Below, piece after piece: positions 37,044 to 43,511 of a stretch of 64,000 bases of DNA. The stretch comes from Caryophanales bacterium UBA2753 (GTDB lineage: Bacteria; Bacillota_I; Bacilli_A; RFN20; CAG-826), in the NCBI GenBank assembly GCA_002353275.1, contig DEJH01000041.1, positions 1-64,000 on the forward strand, read 5' to 3'. Under the pieces are notes generated by a model that saw only the letters and a list, made by a program, of their open reading frames with translations, did no database searches and was not told the origin of the DNA. A program made the position numbers and the translations under genes. Position 1 is the stretch's first letter. Each line of letters starts with the position of its first letter.

Positions 37044-37527
37044 GTTTTTGAGAATAATATTTCCTTACCAAATCATATAGCCTTTTTTGTGGATCGGTTA
37101 TAAGTTCTTTTTCGCCTCGAGATTCCGCTATCCTAATAATCGCTTCTTCAATGCTTAAAGAGTGATAAAGAGGATAAACGCTAGCGAGATAAGAGATTGG
37201 TATACTTTTAACAATTTGCTTACAGGTAAGCGAATAAATATATGACCATTCACGTAATAAATATCCAATCCACGCCATAATATGAGGGGCAAGTACTGTT
37301 CCTCTTTTCATATGGATGTTACTAGATACTTGACGGTAAATAAGTTCATCGCCGTATTCATAATTAAAGATTTCTAGTCGGTCCATCCAATAGCTATATC
37401 TAGAGTTAAGATAGACCTTAATGAAATACATTGAAGGAATCCCTTCTTTTGCTGATCTTTCAAAGATTCTAGATTGAAGTTTACAGAGTTCGTAACATCT
37501 ATCATCTTTTTCTCTTAAATAATTCAT
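37030..37527 (-). CDS. partner protein of ART-like locus 1
   Basis: A 165-residue protein with no named domain. It has an acidic/Cys-rich N-terminus, then a helical part containing AWIGYLLREW and YPLYHSLSIEEAIIRI. The region from Gly in WIG to Tyr-His in LYH spans exactly 32 residues, the same as FLG...IYH in the partner of ART-like locus 2 (59.4-60.4 kb), with P and Y conserved at equal offsets, so the two are probably homologous. Overlaps the ART-like gene by 26 bp and should be co-expressed. Candidate antitoxin or accessory subunit. Confidence 0.7.
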   Translation of the reverse strand: MNYLREKDDRCYELCKLQSRIFERSAKEGIPSMYFIKVYLNSRYSYWMDRLEIFNYEYGDELIYRQVSSNIHMKRGTVLAPHIMAWIGYLLREWSYIYSLTCKQIVKSIPISYLASVYPLYHSLSIEEAIIRIAESRGEKELITDPQKRLYDLVRKYYSQKPIRP

Positions 37528-38374
37528 CAAAATAGCTACCCTCCCTTCGATATTTTATTAACGCTAACCTGGCCTTTTGAATGCCTTCGTTAGATAGGTC
37601 GTTTTTAAGTGATAAATAGTGTTCTTTTTCTTTTTCACATAGATACATATGATCTATTTCTTTTAGACACTGGCACGCTTTCATACTTTTAAATACATAT
37701 TGCTTACCTAAATTTGTTGCTGCTAATGCGTGAAGACACGCTTCATCTGTAATTTCGCTTCTAGAAAAAGAGTCAATTGTTTTAAACATTTCGTTATCCG
37801 CAATAGGAGCAATGATTAAATCGCTTTCTTCTACTTTGTTAATCAAAGATTTGATTGAATCATTTATTTCATAATCTTTAAAAGCATTACGATAGTACAT
37901 GACAATATAAAGCCAATCGCGATTTGCGTTCAGTTCTAATATTTTTAAATTAGAATCTTCTTTAAGATAAAAAGCATAAACTGAACTATTTTTAAAATTG
38001 CAAACCCAAGTTGCAGCTTGTCTTAACGATTCCCCAGCATAAAAAGCGGTTCCAAAATCCTTTGGAAGAGAAGAATGTTTATTATCAATCTCTCCATCAA
38101 TATTGTCTTTTGCTCCGTGAAACAAAAGAAGTCTTCCGTTTGCGTCATCTTTATAGATCATTTCTTTTGTTTTATTGAGGTCGAATCTATATTCATTGTT
38201 GAAGAAATATGAATAAAACTTCTCCATACTTTGTTCTGTATATCCACACTCGCCTTTTATCAGGTGATTAACAAAAGTCCTAGAGACCCCAACATTATCA
38301 GCGAGTTCTTCGGTTGATATCCTAAAGAAATCCATCATTAAATTGATATCAGAAAGCAAATTATAGTTCTTCAT
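37502..38374 (-). CDS. XRE-type HTH fused to DUF3990-like ADP-ribosyltransferase-type domain
   Basis: A 290-residue protein. Residues 12-50 form an XRE-like HTH (TEELADNVGVSRTFVNHLIKG). Residues 80-240 match the DUF3990 pattern: LLFHGAKD, PKDFGTAFYAGESLRQAATWV, IAPIADNEMFKTIDSF and ATNLGKQYVFKSMKA. DUF3990 has the ADP-ribosyltransferase (ART) fold signature H...Y. The promoter TTGAAA-17-TACACT ends 6 nt before the ATG (leaderless), and an 18-bp palindrome GTGTAAA-N4-TTTACAC lies across it. Strong resemblance in logic to RES-Xre toxin-antitoxin pairs. Activity untested. Confidence 0.75.
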   Translation of the reverse strand: MKNYNLLSDINLMMDFFRISTEELADNVGVSRTFVNHLIKGECGYTEQSMEKFYSYFFNNEYRFDLNKTKEMIYKDDANGRLLLFHGAKDNIDGEIDNKHSSLPKDFGTAFYAGESLRQAATWVCNFKNSSVYAFYLKEDSNLKILELNANRDWLYIVMYYRNAFKDYEINDSIKSLINKVEESDLIIAPIADNEMFKTIDSFSRSEITDEACLHALAATNLGKQYVFKSMKACQCLKEIDHMYLCEKEKEHYLSLKNDLSNEGIQKARLALIKYRREGSYFDELFKRKR

Positions 38375-38381
38375 AATTAGA

Positions 38382-38399
38382 GTGTAAACTACTTTACAC
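38382..38399. promoter_or_regulatory. palindromic operator of ART-like locus 1
   Basis: GTGTAAA-CTAC-TTTACAC, located between -35 TTGAAA (38404-38409, minus) and the -10 TACACT (38381-38386, minus). It fits autoregulation by the fused HTH. Confidence 0.6.
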
Positions 38400-38400
38400 C

Positions 38401-38874
38401 CTATTTCAATTTCTTTTTGTTTTGTCTCTTATTTTTAAAATAATCTTTGATTAAGGAAGAACATTCTTCTTCTAATATTCCACCTTCAACATGAGGATAA
38501 TGGTTCAAATTCTTGATTTCGTTAAAGTTAATTGAAGAAGTAATGGCCCCTCCAGAAGGATCTTTTGCTCCAAAATATACATTCTTAATATAGGATTGAT
38601 ATATCGCTCCCATGCACATTAAACACGGTTCAATTGTGACATATAAATCACAATCAAATAATCTCCAGTTATCTAACTTCTTACTCGCTTTTTTAATCGC
38701 TTCAATTTCCGCGTGATTAATAACAAGTTTTTTACTTTCTTTTAAATTAAATCCTCTGGCGATAATTTTATCGTTATGAACAATTACACATCCAATTGGT
38801 ACTTCATCAATTAAAAGAGCCTTTTTGGCTTCTTTGATCGCTATCGACATGTAATATTCTTTACTATGTTTCAT
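38401..38874 (-). CDS. tadA: tRNA-specific adenosine deaminase
   Basis: A 157-residue TadA, which converts A34 to inosine in tRNA-Arg. Zinc ligands are HAE (His54, Glu56) and PCLMC (Cys84, Cys87), with VPIGCVIV and the C-terminal GGILEEECSSLIKDYF block typical of TadA. The frame is open for 8 more codons upstream, but that part lies in the SRP RNA. The chosen ATG is 9 nt from the SRP RNA end, so tadA may be expressed by read-through. Confidence 0.93.
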   Translation of the reverse strand: MKHSKEYYMSIAIKEAKKALLIDEVPIGCVIVHNDKIIARGFNLKESKKLVINHAEIEAIKKASKKLDNWRLFDCDLYVTIEPCLMCMGAIYQSYIKNVYFGAKDPSGGAITSSINFNEIKNLNHYPHVEGGILEEECSSLIKDYFKNKRQNKKKLK

Positions 38875-38882
38875 AAATAAGA

Positions 38883-38962
38883 AAACCGTCGCACACAATC
38901 AAGTTACTTAAGGCTGCTATATTCCTATCCTGACCTGGTTCATAGTCAACTGTCGCAACGGC
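38883..38962 (-). ncRNA. ffs: signal recognition particle RNA (small bacterial type)
   Basis: Minus strand: terminal stem CCGTTGCG near the 5' end with GTGCGACGG near the 3' end, and the SRP Domain IV core AACCAGGTCAGGATAGG followed by GCAGCCTTAAG. About 78 nt, ending in TTTT. Promoter TTGACC-18-TATAAT with the first base 7 nt after the -10. The position just upstream of tadA is also common in Firmicutes. Confidence 0.93.
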
Positions 38963-38968
38963 AAAATA

Positions 38969-38998
38969 ATTATAAACAATTATTTGAAATATGGTCAA
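38969..38998 (-). promoter_or_regulatory. promoter of SRP RNA
   Basis: Minus strand TTGACC, 18-nt spacer, TATAAT, then the transcript start G at 38962. Confidence 0.75.
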
Positions 38999-39004
38999 AT
39001 TTTA

Positions 39005-39033
39005 TTGTCACAATATAAATTAATGTATATAAT
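39005..39033 (+). promoter_or_regulatory. promoter of tRNA-Ala
   Basis: TTGTCA (39005-39010), 17-nt spacer, TATAAT (39028-39033). Divergent to the SRP RNA promoter, and both are near consensus. Confidence 0.75.
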
Positions 39034-39069
39034 CATTTTTGCGAGTTTCCAAGAAGAACTTGTTAACAT

Positions 39070-39145
39070 GGGTCTATAGCTCAGTTGGGAGAGCATCTGA
39101 TTTGCATTCAGAGGGTCGAGAGTTCGAGTCTCTTTAGATCCACCA
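39070..39145 (+). tRNA. tRNA-Ala(UGC)
   Basis: 76 nt with encoded CCA. Acceptor GGGTCTA / TAGATCC includes the G3-U70 pair that specifies alanine. Anticodon stem TCTGA/TCAGA with loop TTTGCAT (anticodon TGC). T-loop TTCGAGT. Confidence 0.97.
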
Positions 39146-39158
39146 AAACTAAAATGAT

Positions 39159-39181
39159 ACGCGCTTCGGTGCGTTTTTTTA
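39159..39181 (+). terminator. terminator of tRNA-Ala
   Basis: ACGCGC-TTCG-GTGCGT followed by TTTTTT. Confidence 0.9.
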
Positions 39182-39196
39182 AAACTTATAAACTAA

Positions 39197-42091
39197 TTAT
39201 TCTTTATCAAAAGTCACTTTAATAGCAGGTCTAACAGAATGTAATGTGTCATTAGTAGCAGTTCCATCTACTACAATCTTTCCATCATACATAACCATTA
39301 AAAATTCATCGCTACCTGTTATCCAATAATATGTACCGCCATTATTATATGTAATTATTTCCGCTCCTTTTGCCCTAGCGTAATCACTTGTGTAACATAT
39401 TCTATCTTCATCACTATTAAATCCATAATCGATATTGGAACAATCGTTTTTAGTCGGTAATGAGACCGAAATACTTTTATAGTTACTATGAGAAAATGCA
39501 AGTGAATTAAAGCGATTACTCAACCAATAATATAAATAGTTATTGGTGTTGTTCCCAAGACCTATCGCTCTTGCATCTATAGCTAAATCCGATAATAAAT
39601 AATATTCATCTTCGTTTGTTTGTAATATTCTCCAAGTTATAGGAGTGCATTTAAACCAGTATGTCTTTCCACTTTCGATTTCTTCACCATCATTAAAAAC
39701 ATGAGATTCATAACTTGTTAATAAAGCGTCAACCTTCGCATAATAATGATCTTCATATAGATACCATTCATAAAATGATGGCTCGTTTAATTCTTCCAGT
39801 GAAGAGATAAGCGCTTCATCCGTAACTCTTTCTTGAGGATATATACCATACGTTAATGTATTTTCATCTAAAAAGAGAGGATCGGCACCGCTAACTTCCT
39901 CAATTGAATAAAAGTATGCAAATGCCAATATATTATGAGCAGGCATTTTAAAGGTATAAGTAGCATCACTAACACTAATGTCATTATCAATTTTCCAATA
40001 GGCGAAAACATATCCTTCATAAGGTATAGCTTCAATTGTGATCTGTTCATCAGTTCTTCCTTCGCCACTTACAAGACGAACTTCACCCCTATTAATATCA
40101 GTAGAATAAATATTTATAGTGTATTTAAATGGGCTCCAAGTAGCTTCAAGAGTTATATCTCCAATCATACCTTTATGAATGCCAGAAAAAGATTCTCCGT
40201 TTTTAGTCCACCCATTAAATATGTAGCCATCTCTAATTGGATCAGATATGGTGAATTCATCCTCAATTGTATATTTATTTGGGTAACTAGCTGGGTAGCT
40301 ATTAAACTTTCCCCTATTAAGGACATAAGTAATAGAGTAAGAAATAGGAGTCCACTGGGCAATAAATGTAGTGTCTTCGGTGTAAGTCCATTTTTCGTTT
40401 TCGGAAATGATCTTATTTCCATCTGACCAACCCGCAAATTCATATCCATCTCGAGTTGGAGAAGGAAGTGAAAAAGTTTTATTAAATTGGAAAGATAAAG
40501 ATGATTCAGAAATAATTCCACCATTAGGATTCAAATTAGCGGTAAAGAAATTTCCGTCATTCCAGACAGCCTTAAAAACCTTATTACCAGTAGATCCATA
40601 TGGAATACCTGTTGTCGGTACTATTTGACCAATAGAAGTAGAAGACCAGCATACAAAATCATAACCGGGTTTATGAGGATCAGATAAAATCACTTCTTCC
40701 TCTTCGTTATATGTTTCTGGATTATCAGGAGAATTAATTCCTCCATCCAAATCGTAACGAATTTCATATTCTTTAAGTGGGGTAGTACTAATACGAGTTG
40801 CATAACTCGTTAATCCATATGGAGAAACATCATCGTTAGCTTTGCGTTGATAGAAATAATATAGTTTTGTTGGACTGAGATCAGTGAACAATGGTGAATC
40901 TTGGAAAGAGAGAGATTCGTTATGACGATATTCATAACCTTCAACTTTTTCTAATCTTACAAAAGTATCTCCTCTTTCTAATACAATAGGTGCATCTGGT
41001 AATAAATACCCTCTACTAGAGCAATTACTACAACCACTCATATGACAATTTGGGCATTCTTCTCCCCATAATGCATATAATGTGTCGTCATAATTAAAAC
41101 TGATACTATTACCAGGCGAATAAATTGTTGTTGATTTATAACTATTCCATCCAATAAATACATATCCTTCTCTTGTTGGTTTATCATCTGGAAGTTTAGT
41201 ATAAGAGTCGTGACCTTTCTCTAAGAGAGTTGGACCACCGACTCCACCATTAGGATTAAAATTAATAACATAGTGAAGTCTATCAACATAATCATCCTTA
41301 TATTGATCTCCACATCTAGAACAAGTATAAATTGTATATCCTTGAGAAGTATATGTAGGTTCAACGACTTCTGTCTCGTATAAATGCCCTAAAGCAGGAA
41401 TAGTGACATGCTCAGAATTAATGATGGCATTATCATCACTACAACGTGTGACTATATCATAACTACCAGGGTATTCACATGTAGGTTCACATCTATTTTC
41501 CTCTACTGTATACAAATGTTGATGGCCTGTTTTTGGGATAATAACTTTAGAATTATAATCACATCTTGTGCATGTATCATATTCAGTATATCCATCTTTT
41601 GTACATGTAGGAGCTAGTCCATCATGATGAATCAAATCATGCCCTAAAGCAGGAATAATAACTCTAGTAACATCTAACTCTTGTCCACAAGTTCTACAAT
41701 ATGTGATGTTTTCATAATACCCATCACTAACACAAGTTGGTTTGTGCTCATTACATCCTTCATCAACAAAAGGAACATGAACATGAGGGACAGGATCGAC
41801 GCTTTCCTCTTCTTGATAGCGGCAATAAATACAGGTTCTATGTTTCAAACCACTAGAATATTCAGTCGGTTCATAATCAAAAACCCACTCGCCAAATGTG
41901 TGATTAGCGTAGTCAGATATAACATCATGTCCACATGTTGAGGGATGCCAATGGCCTTCTTCTGAATATGACCAATAATTTGAAAATGTATGCTCGTGAG
42001 GAGGTGGTTCTGAATTATTTCCGTTCTGATTCGAACACCCCAAAAGCAAAAGGGAAACCGCAACTAAAACAAATGTTTTGCTCAATATCAT
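39197..42091 (-). CDS. large surface lipoprotein: Cys-rich repeats, InlB repeats, DUF6273-like tail
   Basis: A 964-residue lipoprotein (LLLLGC, lipid Cys19). Residues 30-270 hold about five degenerate CxxC repeats of the form LGH-x-APTCTKDGY-x-TCxRC. Residues 275-710 hold about six InlB B-type repeats (NPNGG...GYxFxGW). The C-terminal 200 residues resemble DUF6273 (WYLYEDHYYAKVDA, YLYYWLSNRFNSLAF, RPAIKVTFDKE). Probably exposed on the cell surface, perhaps for adhesion or glycan binding. TATAAT lies 11 nt before the ATG, implying a leaderless message. No enzyme motif. Confidence 0.8.
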   Translation of the reverse strand: MILSKTFVLVAVSLLLLGCSNQNGNNSEPPPHEHTFSNYWSYSEEGHWHPSTCGHDVISDYANHTFGEWVFDYEPTEYSSGLKHRTCIYCRYQEEESVDPVPHVHVPFVDEGCNEHKPTCVSDGYYENITYCRTCGQELDVTRVIIPALGHDLIHHDGLAPTCTKDGYTEYDTCTRCDYNSKVIIPKTGHQHLYTVEENRCEPTCEYPGSYDIVTRCSDDNAIINSEHVTIPALGHLYETEVVEPTYTSQGYTIYTCSRCGDQYKDDYVDRLHYVINFNPNGGVGGPTLLEKGHDSYTKLPDDKPTREGYVFIGWNSYKSTTIYSPGNSISFNYDDTLYALWGEECPNCHMSGCSNCSSRGYLLPDAPIVLERGDTFVRLEKVEGYEYRHNESLSFQDSPLFTDLSPTKLYYFYQRKANDDVSPYGLTSYATRISTTPLKEYEIRYDLDGGINSPDNPETYNEEEEVILSDPHKPGYDFVCWSSTSIGQIVPTTGIPYGSTGNKVFKAVWNDGNFFTANLNPNGGIISESSLSFQFNKTFSLPSPTRDGYEFAGWSDGNKIISENEKWTYTEDTTFIAQWTPISYSITYVLNRGKFNSYPASYPNKYTIEDEFTISDPIRDGYIFNGWTKNGESFSGIHKGMIGDITLEATWSPFKYTINIYSTDINRGEVRLVSGEGRTDEQITIEAIPYEGYVFAYWKIDNDISVSDATYTFKMPAHNILAFAYFYSIEEVSGADPLFLDENTLTYGIYPQERVTDEALISSLEELNEPSFYEWYLYEDHYYAKVDALLTSYESHVFNDGEEIESGKTYWFKCTPITWRILQTNEDEYYLLSDLAIDARAIGLGNNTNNYLYYWLSNRFNSLAFSHSNYKSISVSLPTKNDCSNIDYGFNSDEDRICYTSDYARAKGAEIITYNNGGTYYWITGSDEFLMVMYDGKIVVDGTATNDTLHSVRPAIKVTFDKE

Positions 42092-42220
42092 AAGTTATTT
42101 TTATTATAAATAAATTATGAAAGAATTAATCAAAAAACAAACATAACTAGCAAAAAAACAAGATTGGGCTTAAACTTTTATAATTTTAAACAGTGATCGT
42201 GATCTTAAAAATATGTAAAA

Positions 42221-42308
42221 TCTATAGTTGAAGTATGGAAATTCTATAGTTGGACTATGGAATTTCTGAAGTTGTACTTCGGATTTTCTGAAGTTGAACT
42301 TCGGATTT
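42221..42308. repeat. four tandem 22-bp units, each an inverted repeat
   Basis: Units start at 42221, 42243, 42265 and 42287 (exact 22-bp period). Units 3 and 4 are CTGAAGT-TGT/TGA-ACTTCGG, and unit 2 is CTATAGT-TGG-ACTATGG. The two arms changed together between units (TATAGT/ACTATG versus TGAAGT/ACTTCG), so pairing symmetry is conserved rather than sequence. The rest of the 42092-42441 intergenic gap holds two GATC-containing repeats (GATCGTGATC near 42196) and no gene. Confidence 0.85.
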
Positions 42309-42406
42309 TACTAAAATTGAAGGACTTATTGTGATTAATCATTCCTTTGAAATCTATTTAATAGAAAAGTTATGAAAATATACATTTAAAGAATTTCAAA
42401 GAAGTG

Positions 42407-42434
42407 TATAATATTAAAAGCCTGAACACAGGCT
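42407..42434 (+). promoter_or_regulatory. promoter -10 and leader hairpin of tRNA-Met
   Basis: TATAAT (42407-42412), then AGCCTG-AACA-CAGGCT (42419-42434) just upstream of the mature tRNA. Perhaps a processing signal. Confidence 0.55.
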
Positions 42435-42441
42435 ATAACTT

Positions 42442-42518
42442 GGCTGAGTAGCTCAGTTGGCTAGAGCAGGAAGTTCATACCTTCAAGGTCGGCGGTTCAA
42501 ATCCGTCCTCAGCTACCA
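42442..42518 (+). tRNA. tRNA-Met(CAU), elongator-like
   Basis: 77 nt with encoded CCA. Acceptor GGCTGAG/CTCAGCT, D-arm GCTC/GAGC, anticodon loop TTCATAC (CAT), T-arm GGCGG-TTCAAAT-CCGTC. The D-loop AGTTGGCTA and variable AGGTC resemble Bacillus elongator tRNA-Met. The top pair of the anticodon stem is G27-A43, a mismatch. It lacks the initiator features and looks less like tRNA-Ile2 (lysidine type), but that cannot be fully excluded. Confidence 0.85.
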
Positions 42519-42530
42519 TCAGAAAATAAC

Positions 42531-42552
42531 GCCGGAAATTCCGGCTTTTATT
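42531..42552 (+). terminator. terminator of tRNA-Met
   Basis: GCCGGAA-A-TTCCGGC followed by TTTTATTAT. Confidence 0.85.
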
Positions 42553-42616
42553 ATATAAATATTTGAGTCGTCCACAATTTGTGGACAACTGAATTGTTAT
42601 ATGTTATCATATTTAT

Positions 42617-43471
42617 ATGATAAAACACTCAGTTAGGTATTTTAACAGTAAACCAGTAAGGGCTATTTGGGATAGTGAGGAGTCTTCTTGGTGGTATTCC
42701 GCTACAGATTTAATTGATATTTTGGTAGAGCCTAACTCTCCGAAACGATATTGGAATAACGTCAAAGTTCGTAATCCTGAGTTGTCTCCTTTTTGTGGAC
42801 AGCAAAAATTGCTCGCTAATGACAATAAGCAATATCTTTCTGAAGTAATAAATGAAAACGGAATCAAACTATTAATAAATATCATTCCATCAAAATACAA
42901 AAAACAGGTTTTGGATTGGATTAATGGAAGTATGGATCCAATCGACGAACAAAGTAAGCGAAAAGCGTATCAACTATATAAAACAAACTTAATAAATGAT
43001 GATGAAATCGGCAAAACCGTTTCTCTTCAAAAAATCCACGCTTACTTATTTGAGGGTTTATATGAATTTGCAGGAAAGATAAGAACTAGAACAATCTCAA
43101 AAGGTGGATTTGTGTTCGCTAACGGTGATTATCTCCCTCAAACACTTTCTCAAATCGATAGGATGCCTCAATCTACATTTGATGAAATTGTTGAGAAATA
43201 TGTTGAAATGAATATTGCCCATCCATTCATGGAAGGAAACGGAAGAGCGACAAGAATATGGTTAGATTTAATATTCATTAAAGAACTTAAGAAATGCATT
43301 GATTGGTCATCAATCGATAAGAAAGACTACTTTGATGCGATGATGGTTAGTCCAAACGATGACACTAAAATCAAAGAAGTACTTAAGAGTGCGTTAACAG
43401 ATGATATTGATAATAGAGAACTATTTTTAAAAGGAATTGATACCTCTTACTATTACGAAGAAGTTGAATAA
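42617..43471 (+). CDS. Fic-domain AMPylase-like protein with Bro-N-like N-terminus
   Basis: A 284-residue fusion. Residues 1-100 resemble the Bro-N/phage antirepressor type of DNA-binding domain (AIWDSEESSWWYSATDLIDIL, VINENGIKLLIN). Residues 108-284 are a Fic domain with the full HPFMEGNGR motif (His202-Arg210) and the ISKGGFVFANGDYL target-dock strand. They align well by eye with the Neisseria class III Fic protein, including the TDDIDNRELFLKGI-YYYE end. Fic transfers AMP from ATP to protein side chains. A toxin or regulator acting on a DNA-bound target is possible. TATCAT lies 6-8 nt before the ATG. Confidence 0.82.
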   Translation: MIKHSVRYFNSKPVRAIWDSEESSWWYSATDLIDILVEPNSPKRYWNNVKVRNPELSPFCGQQKLLANDNKQYLSEVINENGIKLLINIIPSKYKKQVLDWINGSMDPIDEQSKRKAYQLYKTNLINDDEIGKTVSLQKIHAYLFEGLYEFAGKIRTRTISKGGFVFANGDYLPQTLSQIDRMPQSTFDEIVEKYVEMNIAHPFMEGNGRATRIWLDLIFIKELKKCIDWSSIDKKDYFDAMMVSPNDDTKIKEVLKSALTDDIDNRELFLKGIDTSYYYEEVE

Positions 43472-43505
43472 AAAACAGTGACGCTTTAGTTCGCCACTGT
43501 TTTTG
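43471..43505. terminator. bidirectional terminator
   Basis: AAAAACAGTG...CACTGTTTTT stem between convergent genes, with one mismatch lower in the stem. Confidence 0.85.
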
Positions 43506-43511
43506 TTGTAT

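Noticed and set aside
42221..42308. CRISPR-like array
   Set aside because: Units are contiguous 22-bp hairpins with no spacers, and no cas genes are in the window.
42442..42518. tRNA-Ile(CAU) with lysidine
   Set aside because: D-loop, variable loop and T-arm fit elongator tRNA-Met better; a structural score would settle it.
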